A stretch of DNA of 64,000 nt from Litsea cubeba (GCA_012931725.1 CM022951.1:21539457-21603456); one strand, 5' to 3'; shown: positions 51,301 to 61,703, counted from the stretch's first letter. Notes: generated by a model from the sequence alone, not told the origin. Translations and numbers: made by a program.

Positions 51301-54300
51301 AGCCCATCGTCGTTGTCCCAACAACTGTTGATGGACATCAACCATGGGGGTCATGGCCACCCATCGCTGCTGTCACATCAAATCGGAGTGTACACATGAG
51401 TTCATTTCAACCATTAACATCCATAGCCACGGCTAAGTCCCAGCCATTGTTCTTACGTGCTATCTCAACCAACAATATCCAAAGCCATGGCCAAGTCTTA
51501 GCCATTGGTTTTACGTGCTATCTCAACATCAATATCCATCCACACGTACCTGGTCCGAGTGCCAGCAGTCTCGGTACCCCGAAGGTACCTACTGTACTCA
51601 ACCACATCTCAATATCAATATACATGCTGGAACCAGAATCCCTTGGCAGTCCAACCCTACATTCACAATCCTACAGACCACTAGGTGGGGGTACTCCGAA
51701 CCGGATCGCCTTATCATCATTAATATGAGACGATATTAGTCTAAGGGTATGAGTCACGGAGTTTAGGTATAACTAATCCATCATCGTGATTCCCAACAAT
51801 TAATAATGCATACCCTTGTATACCCCGCTTCTCTATACGCTTAATTAATATCATCCCATTATATAGTTCGTCCATCAATGTCTACCGTTAACTTCCCAAA
51901 TATAAGTCAGGACTTCAAGTGCAATGCCCTGACTTCTCTTCCAATATGGATCGTGATTTATGGATCAGAGCCTAAGTGCGATGCCCTGATTTATAATACC
52001 TCCCAAGGCCTACATCCAAGGTTCGGACTACCAGCCAGGCATAGTGTCCGTTCTCAACAATACAAGTACCATATGTCTCAATGCATCACAGTCGCTGCCC
52101 CTCTCTTCAGGTCCAGGGTCCTACTTCACCTAAGATAGTGATCATGAAGTCCTAGATGCTTATTAAGTATCCTTGGTGCTCCTGTAGGTGCATAGCATCA
52201 TAGGACATCCATTACCATTGAATCGGGTTCCGTTTTACAACCCAAGACCCTACTTAGGTGGCTACACAGATCAAGGTTAAGCCTGGCCCGAGTGACTCGT
52301 GTCTAGCTTGTCCCAAACAGTCCAAATGGAAGGTCAATGGGGCCCATGTATGATCAAATCATAAGAGAAACCAAATCTGGGAAATTGCTGTCTGTAGTGT
52401 ACCGGGTTGACATCATGGTCATCGGGTCGACCTGATACACTGCGAAAGGGACAGCTGAACTGGGAAGTAGAAATCATAGTCTCCGGTGTTCCCGGTCGAC
52501 TTGGTACACTGTGGGCATTTTATCAGAAATCTGGCAGCTAGGGGAATCTACAGTGTGGTTGGAGAGGCCCGGTCGACCGGGTACACTGGGTTTTGGAGCC
52601 CTGAGTGTAATTTCAGCTCCTAATTATGAGGAAGTCCACTGTGTGCCCAGTCGACATCCTGAGTGACCAGGTCGACCGGGTACACAAAAAATCCTGATGT
52701 TCATGATTCTGGCCTCTTTTATTTTCTATCAAAACTCCATCAAATGGATCCCAGATCTGTAATATCCTGGATTTCAGCTTTCCTATTAGATTATTAGAAC
52801 CTCACGTGCATTATTATTGAATGAAAGATGAGTTGTTTAACAACTCTGATGAGAGGAGATTGGACAGGACTCTATGTCCAGTTACAAAGAAATTAGGACT
52901 CTACCTCTCTGTTGCCTATATTAACAACCAACGACCCTTTGGAGTATCATATTCAATTCTTTCCTTGAGAGAAAATCTGAGAGAGAGAGAGAGAGCTTGG
53001 TCGTTGGAATTCAAGGGAAGAAGAGGAAGAAGTCAGCGGGAAGATGAACTACAATCGCGTATCAAAGGTGAGTGGATCTTCCTAATTTTTGGATGATTTG
53101 ATCATGGGATTGATGATAGAACATGATTCTATTGGATTAGAAATTATGTAGTTACAGTAATGATTTCTGCAACCATGAATTACATAGAAATTCTTTTGTG
53201 AACCTTATAAATCTCGACTGTGAAGTGTAGAATGTCCATGGAGTTCCTAAACTCATGTTTCTTCTTGAGATTGTATCAAGTATCTGTAGAAGACACATAA
53301 AACAGAGAAACAGAAACCTGTCGTCAATGAGGAAGAATGGCTTTAGGAGGCTGTGGGACCCTATGTCCCACTGGATGATAAATCTGATCCACAGATCTTG
53401 TAGTAGACTCATGGTCGACCAAGATAGACTTGGAATCATGTGAGATGAACCATGTTTGGACCACCATCTATCTACCTGTAGATTAAAAATCGTGAATGAC
53501 CAAGAAAGATCAGATTTGGTCGTTTGTAGTTGTGGGACCCATATATTGATTTGATCTGAAATCAAGACCACACATCCTACAGGGGACCCATGGTCGACCC
53601 TTGTGATGGTGGACATCTTGTACAGTGGGCCCCATCCATGATAAATCTGTTAGCCATCAAAATCTCAGGCGTCAATGCATAGTTTTGGTCGACATGAGTA
53701 GTGGGACCAGTGGGCCCACCTGATCATTGATCAACACCTCTCATCTTGAAGTGGGCTTAGGGGCGACCTGCATGGTGGTAGTCCCATGTGGAGTGGACCC
53801 CATATGCCCCACCATCCATCAGTCACAAAATTCTCAGGCGTGAGGTCCTTGCTGCATGTCTGCTGAATGTGTTTTGATACTGTGGACTATTGGAAATCAT
53901 CTGATGATGAAGCAGATCCAATAGTAATACAGCTAACCCTTGGTCGACCCTGGTGATGATGGAACTATACGAAGTGGGCCCCATATGCTTCCTTATCTAA
54001 CAGTCACAGAAACTTCCATCGTGAATGAATGTGTTACAGCACTAGTTACTGTTTGAGTCTGGGGGTCCAAGGGATTGACCTGATGGTACATCAGAACCAA
54101 TAGAATGTATATTGACCCTTGGGCGACCATGAACTTGAGGACTGGTTTTGGATTTGTCAAGTGGGACCCACTGGATTTTGTAATTTGGTGCCTTCAGGCG
54201 TGGGACACTTGCTGCCTGTGTATTGTGTGTATGTAAAGGGCTGGATGGGTTCTGTGATTTGGGAGAAAGCCTTAGATTTGATATGTAATTACCATCGTAC

Positions 54301-57300
54301 CCTTTTATCCAAAGTAATTCAGGTTCTGTGTGGTTTTAATTATATGGACTGTGATGAATTATATGGACTATGATTAATTAGTATTGTGTGTGGGCCACCC
54401 CTATGCCAATCAATACCAATTATGAATAGTTGTGGGGTAGCAACCAGTAAATTGTGCATGGGCTGGGTCCACACTACTGTTTGTGTATGTTATGAATAAT
54501 AAATTCTAGTTGCTATGTGATTATGATATATTGTGCACTGGCCCCAGATTTTGGGATGGTCCCAGACGTGGGATGTTGGACTTAGTGTCCGGGCCGTTAT
54601 AACGGCGGGTCCTTAATGGACGTGATGGGCCATTTTGATGGCGGGTCCTTAATGGACGTGATGGGCCACTTTGATGGCGGGTCCTTAATGGACGTGATGA
54701 GCCACTTTGATGGCTGGTCCTTGGTGGACGTGTCTGATGAGACAGGGTCATGGTGACCGGTATACATGTATACGATAAGCTTGAGGCAAGATTGGATGCG
54801 CTTGGGCCAGGTCCTCTGGTCAAGTAGCCCATGAGCCAAAGAGGACAATATTACACTGGGCATTGGTTGGATCTTTACGATAAGGCCTTTGAGGCGTGGT
54901 GACGTGCATGGGCACGGATTTGTATGTGAAAGAATTTTAATAATATTTGATTATTGATTTATATCTGCTGAATTATGTGATGTTTTATGTGATTTGTGTA
55001 ATTAGGAATATTCATTCACCAGTAGTACTGATGTTGTGTTACCCCCTTCAGGTAATCATGCTGCGGGCGGGACAGAGGGGAACGATGTTCAGCACGTAGA
55101 TTTCAATACGCGTGGCTGACAAGAGAGAACGAGAAAAGATAATTTAGTGGATAAGGGGATAGCCCTTGCTTAGGAAATTTATTTAAGGTTTTAATACATT
55201 ATTGATGCAGACAGAACATATTAAAGTATGAGTATTTATAACTCATTAATTAATTGAAATTATTATCCCAAATGCTTATGAGAATTGTTTTATGAATGTA
55301 TGGTAATTATTGCCAAATTATCACGATCCGGATATCCGACATGACCCCGGAATTTGGGTCGTGACAAGATCTACACCGATCTTCTCTATACATCAACTAC
55401 ACCACCCACATGATAATTCCATCACAAATGGGCCATTGATCTTCCAAATGAGGGATTCCCATCCATTAATGGCCAAAAACACATAAGAAGGGCTTAGAAT
55501 AACAATCACACACATCATATCATCCAATCAACCACCCAAATATAGAAATCATGCCAAACATCCATAAAAGATAGTAATTAACAATCTAAGCATATTAATC
55601 AATTTAATTAAGGAATCTAAGCATGTCTACTTGCCTAATTAGGAAGAAAACTCCTCGAATAGCTTGGCTTCACTCCAAAAGCTCTAAGATTACTCCAATA
55701 ACTGAATCTACATTCTCTACACCCATTCCCAAAGAGAGAAGTGCATAATAAAGGGAATTATAAGAGAAAGAACTATTCTGCAAGGACATTGGAAAGAGGG
55801 AATGAGGATTACCTTCAATTGGAGAGGGGGGAGAGATCTAGAAGATGGGATGAGTTCCCTAGCTTGAAGATAGCTGAACCTTGATGAGAGTCTCCTCTTT
55901 TAGAAATTGGAAGCCCTAGATCTAGAGAGAGAAAGAAGAGAGAGAGAAATAAGAGAGAGAATTGTAGTGAAATGAGAGGGAGAGAAGCTTGGAAAGTTTG
56001 GGAAGATGGGAGGGGTTTCTTAAATAGAGTTTGGTTGGGTCATTGTCTAAAATGCCCTCCTTAGTAAATGAGAATTGTGAATAGGAATGAGGGTATTTAG
56101 GGAAGATTTAAATGGAATGTCCAAAGGGTCCTTGGTTGCTAATAGAAATAAAGGATAAGGATTAGGGTAGTTTAGGTATCTATATTTAATGACTAAGGTA
56201 CCCTCAAATGAGTGGTTGTAAATGGAGGAGTCTAAGGGCACTAAAGGTAGGCTATTTATAATGACAAGAGTTTACTTGGTCGATAATGAAGGAGGCCAAG
56301 GTTACTTAGGGCATTTGGTTCTCTAATTTGGAGGAAAATAGTTTAGGTAGAAAGACTAGAGTACCCTTATATAATTAATGGGCTAGGCCAGGGGTAATTG
56401 GGTCATTCTAAGTTAGTTGCACAACTCTCTAAGGAAAAACCCTCTTATAATTAAAGACTTAGCATGAAAGCTTTGATGGCAAGTATTTTTTCAAATGGTG
56501 ATCACCGGTCAAGGTCGTTTTTTCGAAATTAGTTTTTCCGAAATTTTTGTTTATTTTATTTTTTGTGGTCATATGGACCAAGTGGGAGAATGTTGGATCG
56601 TTTATAGGGCTGGCCCACATGGCCACAACTCCTTATTATAAGAAACGGTTCTCTCCCACTAATATTCCATTTATGGTCAATAAGAGGTATTTACATGTTT
56701 CCATTAAATGCTAACTTAAAGGGACAATTAAAGATTATTTCTCTTCTTGATGGAAGGAGAGAATCAGGGCCTATAAAAGGCAACCCGGGTAACTCTCTTG
56801 ACTACCGTAGTTTCTCTGCAACCATCACTTACCGGAGAAGAAAAGACAAAGCACAAGAGAGGGCCTCTAATTATCTAATTAATTATAAGAAACCAATCAA
56901 ACTCCTAATGGCACTATTAATCTTACAAGGGTCCTAATCCTATAAACTAGGCTTAATTAGTGAGAAAGTACTAACTATTCATGCTAATCACCTATTAAAT
57001 AGGATAGCCTAGGGTTGGTCAAACTGGGTCCTACTAGGTATTTCTAGGGACAGGTCCTTACACATGGCTTCAGTGCGTAGAGAGCTTGAGAGGCCTTAGC
57101 ATTCCACTTCATCTTTGACGTGGCATTTGCTGGCAGCTCCGTGTTTTCTCCACATGTCACCTTCCAGATCTCGTGCCCCAGCATACATGACTCCATGCAT
57201 GATTTCCATAATCGCTGATTTTGTTGTTGAGCTTTTGCGAATACGAGAAACCTGAGTTACCGACCATCTTCCTTTTTTTTTTTTTTATCATAGTCGTCTT

Positions 57301-59514
57301 CTTTCTGATGTGTTTGATTATGATCTTCAAACTGTCGATCAAATTTGTGCCGAGCCGAAACAAATGATACCTCCCAGAAAGTTGTTAGGCTCAGATACCA
57401 CTTATAGAGGCTGCCATGTAGCGGAACTACACTCTATGCTTAACAAAGAACAAGAAAGACAACGAGATAATTAAAGAAGAAGTGACTTCTGCCTCATTAG
57501 TCATAACCAAACCACCCAGAGAACTCTTTTCTCTCTCAAACCTCAAGGCAACTTTATTGAGTAATTTGTTAGAAAATTGCATCAACTTCCAAATGGTACT
57601 CTATTTATAGTAAAGGAAACCTAACTCCTACACTGTCTCAAACTCTAACAAAGCAAACTTTTTTTTTGAACTTTAACAAAGTTATCCTAACTTATGTAAT
57701 AAGTCTAATTTAAAATAAAATCATATTCTATCTTAGATAAGTACAATTCAAATTGGACTTGTCATGCCAAATTGCTGATGACTCCAACATCCCTGACCTA
57801 GGAAACCAGATGATCATTTACTTTGCAAAAATGCTTTATGCGTGATCTGGAGTACATTCAAATGTGCCTTGTTCTTATCTTCTTCCAGTCTCAGCTCTAG
57901 AGATCAAACTATATACAACAAAGCACACTAGCAAAACTCCCAACTGACACTGATTACTTGTTAGTGTTGTATGGAGATATCATTTGGGTTATGAGCTTTG
58001 TTTTCCCCTTTTTTGGCTGTGAATTTTCTTACTTAGAGTTCTTAATGTACTTTTCCAATATTTATCTAATAATGCAATGGCATGCTATATATAGCTCGAG
58101 TTTAGTCCGGTAGTTCTTGTTATTTTTAGATTAGTGCAGAACTCTCCAAGAAACAAAAGTTATAGGCTAATACTTCTTTGCAAAAAATTAAAATTATGTG
58201 ATAATGAGTTTTCTGCCAGTTTATATCCCTTCTTTTAGGAAATGATCGCAAGCTCAGGTTCATTCACAGAAAAATCATATGCTGCTGATCTGATCCAAAG
58301 AAGGCAACGCTCTGAGTTTTTGTGTCAGTTACCTGACCTTTCTTCTCATGCTTATTTAGTCAGATTCTCTCCAAATCTTCATATTTATATGATATTTTCT
58401 ACTGTAACAGCAAGTATCAAAGGAACTTTATACACGGCCATAAAGGTATGCATAAGCAGTTGTTTATTGAAAATGATGATCTACACTGCATTTGAGCGCA
58501 CCCAAAGTCACAGAGATTGAAAAAAATTTGCCTAAGATATGGTCAATTTATTCACTCTGCATTTGGGTAGATATAAAGCAAAAATCACATTTGATTGGAT
58601 ATTTATTGGGCAGGAAAAGGTTGAAAATAAGCAACGAAATGTAAATGTAAATTCTTTTAATATCCATACCATCCCAAATGCAAAGCAGGAGTAACCATCC
58701 AGTCTGTCAAAATCTAAATACCATTCAAATATGGGCTTCATCAAAATGTGCTTGCTTGGAGTATATCATCAATCTCAGTCTTGAATTCTTTTTAATTGTT
58801 TATCGTTATGACATTTGATCATCAATTTTTCTGGGTGTGATGTAGGCTAATCCAGATCTTGTTCCATCCATACTGACTCTTGCTCTGAACGACGCAATGA
58901 CTTATGACAAGGTCAGACACAAACTTTCCAATTTAAAAAAAATTTGTGCATGTTTGATTTGGTAATGTGTTACTTTTCACTCTTTAGACCTACTTCACAG
59001 AAATAAAAACAACTGATTTCTTCTAATTAAGTTTGTAGGCTACAAAATCTGGTGGCCCAAATGGATCGATTAGATTCAGGTATTATTTTCAGACAAGGTT
59101 TATCATTATGTATTTTCACAAAGATCTGTATCCATGCCCTTCGCTTCATTCTTTGCAATAAATAAAAAACTAGCTTGAACCTAATTATATTGTGTGACTC
59201 AACCTAGCTTCACTTTTAACCATTATGATTAGGTTTTGTGGTCAGTGCAACTTTGCAAGTCATGTTTTAGTTAGGGCGAACTCATGCTCCTAAACAACAG
59301 AACTTCAAATCTACTCCATGATTTTAGGTGATGTTCGTTTTTTAATTAGTTGGTTTTCTTTGCCCTTTTGTTCATGTATGAAGTGCGGAGATAAGCAGAC
59401 CCGAAAATAGAGGGCTTTCAGCAGCTTTGCGTCTTTTAGAAGAGGCAAAAAAGGAAATAGATTCATACTCCAAAGGGGGGCCTCTTTCATATTCAGATCT
59501 TATCCAATTTGCAG
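41019..59514 (+). CDS. TL29: TL29/APX4, thylakoid-lumen ascorbate-peroxidase-like protein (5' part, seven exons)
   Basis: Exons: 41019-41113, 43732-43855, 58239-58323, 58411-58445, 58846-58911, 59039-59079, 59384-59514, together 577 bp or 192 codons; the rest lies beyond the window. The family product is about 350 residues. The N-terminus is a chloroplast transit peptide; exon 2 ends with a twin-arginine signal (RFSRRDVLKCFGTIIGM) for Tat import into the lumen, and mature protein should start near SYA/ADLIQRRQRSEF. The peroxidase-like fold follows: GTLYTAIK, LVPSILTLALNDAMTYDK, ATKSGGPNGSIRF, SRPENRGLSAALRLLEEAKK, and SYSKGGPLSYSDLIQFA. TL29 is related to ascorbate peroxidase, reported to lack its activity and to associate with photosystem II membranes. 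All visible exons are open and phases agree. Introns 1, 2 and 7 are filled with transposons. Confidence 0.9.
41682..42477. mobile_element. Pack-MULE in TL29 intron 1
   Basis: A perfect 9 bp target duplication TTTACAAAT flanks it (41673-41681 and 42478-42486), the length typical of Mutator-like elements. The ends are imperfect inverted repeats of about 45-50 bp: left GGGAAATTCTATTTGCACCC, right (inverted) GGGTGATTCTGAACACACC; both continue with 'tgag' and 'cacccac'. The interior is GC-rich and includes an ARF gene fragment on the minus strand. The sequence between about 42240 and 42400 is rich in GTGCAC and TGCATGG. It encodes no transposase, so it is non-autonomous. Confidence 0.88.
41959..42150 (-). 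pseudogene. Captured B3-domain fragment of an ARF10/16/17-type auxin response factor
   Basis: Minus-strand frame: AILTPSDANNGEGFSVPRFY, ADSIFPRLNFNANPLVQN and DVHGTKWEFQHIYRGTLIRH. These are the core of the B3 DNA-binding domain of auxin response factors. The 'LTPSDANNGGGFSVPRFCADSIFP' form is specific to the ARF10/16/17 (miR160-regulated) clade. The fragment starts and stops abruptly within the domain, and its flanks read as proline- and arginine-rich translated low complexity. The visible stretch is open with few changes, so capture is not very old. It lies antisense to the TL29 transcript. The miR160 site of the parent gene lies further 3' and is not included. Confidence 0.88.
43732..43855 (+). 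CDS. TL29: TL29 exon 2 (Tat signal)
   Basis: The 3' border is firm: GGCATG, then gtatgc. The 5' border is inferred: acceptor AG at 43730-43731 restores phase with exon 1 and gives 'NLCLILNKQGNIFCRKTTD'. A better-looking acceptor at 43755-43756 would break the frame. It encodes SRRDVLK, the twin-arginine motif. Confidence 0.75.
44348..46267 (-). pseudogene. Copia integrase end, reverse transcriptase and RNase H, decayed
   Basis: RNase H: 'FGILYEEGVLCEVVGFCD', 'STTEYVFSLGSRVTSWCSKR'. Reverse transcriptase: 'VLIYLDDLILIGDD' with the catalytic pair of aspartates near 45014. A linker 'LRRSSHVRKPNHKYIDSAF'-like segment lies at 45660-45720, and the integrase C-terminal 'KHLCVFRCVCYV' and 'RCIFVGY' segments at 46060-46200. 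Frameshifts occur between all of these. Confidence 0.8.
46268..47638. mobile_element. Non-autonomous TIR element inserted in copia integrase
   Basis: Copia integrase sequence stops near 46267 and resumes near 47640. The inserted piece begins CATAGTTACCTGATTC and ends, inverted, TCATAGTTACCTAATTC. It contains a (TA)n run at 47287-47307 and no recognisable transposase. The target duplication is unclear. Confidence 0.55.
47639..48083 (-). pseudogene. Copia integrase core, decayed
   Basis: 'ITFINYFSRNVFAYF' corresponds to the conserved 'TFIDDFSR..WVYFL' segment; 'NGGAQTSQEF' and 'ATHL.EHS.TTEQ' match the later part of the core. Stops and shifts are present. Confidence 0.7.
47990..48113. repeat. 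62 bp tandem duplication spanning the hAT insertion junction
   Basis: 47990-48051 and 48052-48113 are nearly identical. Each includes about 30 bp of copia integrase and the first ~30 bp of the hAT-like element. Confidence 0.85.
48084..49064. mobile_element. hAT-like non-autonomous element in copia integrase
   Basis: Starts CAGGGCCGGCTCGAGAC and, inverted from the other end, CAGGGCCGGCTGTACC. Flanks ATTGACGA (48076-48083) and ATTGATGG (49065-49072) form an 8 bp duplication with two differences. The interior has 24 C (48345-48368) followed by 24 A (48369-48392). GGCCTAAAG sequences lie inside both ends. No transposase. Confidence 0.75.
49065..50476 (-). pseudogene. Copia gag C-terminus, protease and GAG-pre-integrase, decayed
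   Basis: In order on the minus strand: gag 'ELENLLIINEM' and a zinc-knuckle region rich in Lys ('KGKPQGKSKSRCDKGG'); protease start 'DYSKNWIADSSLK'; then 'MTGDEKKFIRM' and 'HHVPDMAKNFFSI'-like pre-integrase sequence. The protease D-S-G site is altered (ADSS). Confidence 0.75.
52405..52690. repeat. GGTCGACC palindrome cluster
   Basis: Sites at 52405 (GGTTGACA), 52425, 52494 (GGTCGACT), 52571, 52649 (AGTCGACA) and 52670. Most are followed within a few bases by TACACTG. Pairs are 20 or 21 bp apart. More GGTCGAC sites occur at about 53412, 53592, 53688 and 53942. Confidence 0.7.
54604..54747. repeat. 36 bp tandem repeat, four units
   Basis: Units start at 54604, 54640, 54676 and 54712 with 'ggcgggtccttaatggacgt'; the last is diverged. 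Confidence 0.85.
55370..56590. other. Noncoding interior of the composite insertion
   Basis: On the minus strand a TATA-like 'ctatttaag' near 56025 is followed by a CT-rich leader (55920-56010) and a possible donor (GAAG, gtaatc near 55810). This looks like a promoter and first exon of a further noncoding repeat. No protein frame recognised. Confidence 0.35.
56591..57062 (+). repeat. 3' LTR within the composite insertion
   Basis: Starts TGTTGGATCGTTTATAGG right after a purine tract and ends GGTCCTTACA. It contains a TATA-like 'cctataaaagg' at 56770-56780. No matching 5' LTR is present, so the element is 5' truncated. Confidence 0.6.
57403..57789 (-). repeat. 5' LTR of the intronic copia element
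   Basis: 387 bp, minus strand TGTTGGAGTC...CCTCTATA. It contains a TATA-like 'actataaatag' near 57603-57613. Its 3' end matches the 3' LTR remnant at 44310-44347 ('tgccatg(c/t)agcgga'). Confidence 0.85.
58239..58323 (+). CDS. TL29: TL29 exon 3
   Basis: Encodes EMIASSGSFTEKSYAADLIQ and RRQRSEFL. Acceptor 'ttttag', donor 'gtcagt'. The lumenal cleavage site is likely after SYA. Confidence 0.9.
58411..58445 (+). CDS. TL29: TL29 exon 4
   Basis: Encodes SIKGTLYTAIK after completing a split serine codon. Acceptor 'tgtaacag', donor 'gtatgc'. Confidence 0.9.
58846..58911 (+). CDS. TL29: TL29 exon 5
   Basis: Encodes ANPDLVPSILTLALNDAM followed by TYDK, 22 codons in phase 0. Acceptor 'gatgtag', donor 'gtcaga'. 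Confidence 0.92.
59039..59079 (+). CDS. TL29: TL29 exon 6
   Basis: Encodes ATKSGGPNGSIRF plus two bases of a serine codon. Acceptor 'tttgtag', donor 'gtatta'. Confidence 0.92.
59384..59514 (+). CDS. TL29: TL29 exon 7
   Basis: Encodes EISRPENRGLSAALRLLEEA, KKEIDSYSKGGPLS, YSDLIQFA. Acceptor 'tatgaag', donor 'gtaaga'. The next exon expected (GQSAVK...) was not found before 64000. Confidence 0.92.
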
Positions 59515-60864
59515 GTAAGATATGTGATAGGTTGCTTACATTACAACAACAAATTTTTTGCTCCAAAAGCAAGGATGGTCACAACTAGATTTTGGCGTTT
59601 GTCACTTTTGTAGGCACCTATATGAAAATCAAATGGATGTGAATAATGCTTTCTCCATGCCAGCTTTAAATTGGGATTTTGTTTGTATTTGCCCTAGAGA
59701 GTTATTTAAATCATAAGCTCTTTATTGGACATCAACACCAAGTATCCAGTAACACAGCATAAGATGCTTAATATGTTTCTCTGTCCATAAAAGTAAATTA
59801 ATATAAAGTATATATTCATAAGGGTACTTCACTTATATATATGGGGAGTGATTATTTAACATTGACAAACATGGTGCGTAAGTAAGGACAAGTATGTGGG
59901 ATCCAGATCCACTTTCCAAAGATCTGAACCATTTAAGTTGTGGCCTCGCCTTTTTTACCCAGAGCACACTTGCGCTCTTCTCCAATAAAGTGATATCAAC
60001 CGTTGTGTTGAAGAAAATGTGATTAAAGAACTTTAATGATGATTTATAATACATTTAATTTATTATTATTATTATTATTTGTGTATAATGGGTCAGCATT
60101 TGGTGATCCGGACTGTCCATTAGATTGCAATTCCCTTTTATAACTTAATAAAATTTCAGTTCAAGTTGAATTACATTCACTGTTGGATTGGAAAAGCACA
60201 ATTTATCACATAATTGACATGTGTCTAATTGGACTGTCTTTGTAACTAAATTGATTTGAAATTTAGGACAGGCATTGAAGCATAAAGAGAGGATCAAATT
60301 GAAGGGTTTATGTTATGTTGGCTCCATTGTGTGCAAAATTTGTTTTTATTAAAGAATTGATGTAAACCTTTGCAAAAAATGCTCAATCGAAATGGTTGAA
60401 AGCGTCGAAGCATGAAATTAGGTCTCCAAGAGACTCTTTTGAAGAGGAAAAAAACCTCGTGTGTGGAAAAAATTATTTATTAATCATCAACTCTGATTTT
60501 CCAACTACATTACATCCATACTGGTGCGGATAGTGGAGGTAGAGATGCGGGAGGGCAATGAAGATAGAAAAAGATAAGAAAGATATACCTTTGATTGGGC
60601 TCTCACCAAACTCCAATCCGGAGGCGTTACGTCAGATGAGCAAGGTAGGGCTCAAGAGACTCAGAAATTGGGCTCTCACCAAACTCCAATCTAGGAGGCG
60701 TTAGGGATTTCTTGGAGGAGAACTCGAAGAAAAATCATTTTCATTAATCATCAATCATCTTTTAGCCAAAGAGGCTTTACATCTTTACATCATTATATAG
60801 GAAAATAAATAACCCTAAGACTAACCTGGACCATCCAAACACACTGATGGCCAAGATTAAAACT
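59515..60864. other. TL29 intron 7, first part
   Basis: No exon found. Contains an (ATT)n run at about 60060-60080 and a duplicated 'ttgggctctcaccaaactcc' at 60596 and 60668, probably part of the LTR-type sequence that follows. Confidence 0.4.
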
Positions 60865-60930
60865 GTAAAGATATAGGTCGAGCTGACCTATATATGTAAA
60901 GATATAGGTCAGCTCGACCTATATCTTTAC
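60865..60930. repeat. Perfect 29 bp inverted repeat (hairpin)
   Basis: 60865-60893 is the exact inverse complement of 60902-60930, with an 8-base loop (ATGTAAAG). The arms contain GGTCGAGCTGACC, itself nearly palindromic. Confidence 0.9.
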
Positions 60931-61205
60931 AAAAACATCATAATAAGCAACCTAAAACATAATTAAAGGCCTAAATAACATAAAATAAATGGGCTGGGCC
61001 CAAAGGCTTGGACAGGATAATTGGGTTGGGCCCGTTGGAGGGTCCACCCATGGGGGACCATGGGCTTGTCCTACATCACATACATAAAGAAAACAAAGAA
61101 CCCTAAGCTGAAAGTTCTCAAAAATTGGAAACTACATCTAACGTAATCATTTTTTTAATTAAAATCCTAATCACCCCGACTCAAAGAAAGAAATAAATCA
61201 AAGTA

Positions 61206-61703
61206 TTAAGGAAACACGTATTCTTTAGCTTTGAACGCCCTTTCACAAGAGCCCTTTTTTTTGGGTCCTGCATCTGGATGATAGGTCGAATTGATTTGGC
61301 CCATGCCCCGTACTTGAAGCAATTCGTTCATAATACTTAACCGATCCTCTCTTCGGTTGGTCCAGCTTCGTAGGGTAGTGTGGAACAACTTTTCCATCTT
61401 TAACAAATGCAATACATATACACTATATGTATTGTCTTTCATCTGATGGATTCCATTCTTATCATACATCCACGAACTTCCAAGTGAAGTATCCCCAGCA
61501 TCCATTGGCACTACATTGTACCACACTTTATCTTTGTACTTAGCATTGACAGTAAAGACAACTTGACACCTGTGTCGAACTTGTACTTCATCACCTGTCA
61601 TCAGCCATTGAATGAAATAGGGCCGAGGATGTTTGTGCACCCTTAGTTGTAGATGATCCACAGGAACTTGTGACACTATTGTCAGAATTCCACCATCAAT
61701 CAT
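61206..61703 (-). pseudogene. Ty3-gypsy protease-region fragment
   Basis: The minus-strand frame gives MIDGGILTIVSQVPVDHLQL, 'HPRPYFIQWL', 'CQVVFTVNAKYKDKVWYNVV' and 'PMDAGDTSLGSSWMYDKNG'. This is the layout of plant gypsy retropepsin segments (the 'DGGS..NVVS...HP.PY.LQWL...DVVPM.AG..LLGRPW.YDR' pattern). The catalytic D-S/T-G is D-G-G here, as in many plant gypsy copies. The frame then loses similarity. It sits antisense in TL29 intron 7. Confidence 0.75.

Larger units (their letters stand above)
50477..57062. mobile_element. Composite insertion in copia gag, noncoding
   Basis: Removal of this segment rejoins the copia gag frame (ALKPCVHDDVLICN). The flanks CATTG (50472-50476) and CATGG (57063-57067) are a one-mismatch 5 bp duplication. 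The right part ends in an LTR (56591-57062) preceded by a polypurine-like tract 'aagtgggagaa'. The left part, 50477-55369, starts TGTAACGCCCCAAAATCCGG and ends, inverted, TGTCACGACCCAAATTCCGG, so it may be a separate nested unit. It contains a plus-strand TATA-like site near 52920, a (GA)n leader, an exon-like donor (AAAG, gtgagt near 53068) and an acceptor near 55050 ('cccccttcag'). No gag, pol or transposase frame was recognised. Confidence 0.6.
44310..57789 (-). mobile_element. Ty1-copia element filling TL29 intron 2, with nested insertions
   Basis: A perfect 5 bp target duplication TCCCT bounds it (44305-44309 and 57790-57794). On the minus strand: 5' LTR 57789-57403 (starts TGTTGGAGTCATC), primer binding site TGGTATCTGAGCC (57400-57388), gag N-terminus about 57360-57063, then an insertion (57062-50477), the rest of gag and protease/GAG-pre-integrase (50476-49065), an insertion (49064-48084), integrase (48083-47640), an insertion (about 47638-46268), integrase C-terminus, reverse transcriptase and RNase H (46267-44348), and the last ~38 bp of a 3' LTR (44347-44310). 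The element is antisense to TL29. Many frameshifts and stops make it inactive. Confidence 0.88.

Noticed and set aside
50477..55369. Classical TIR DNA transposon
   Set aside because: The ends match as inverted repeats, but the immediate flanks (acattg and agatct) show no target duplication, and one flank is better explained by the larger 50477-57062 insertion.
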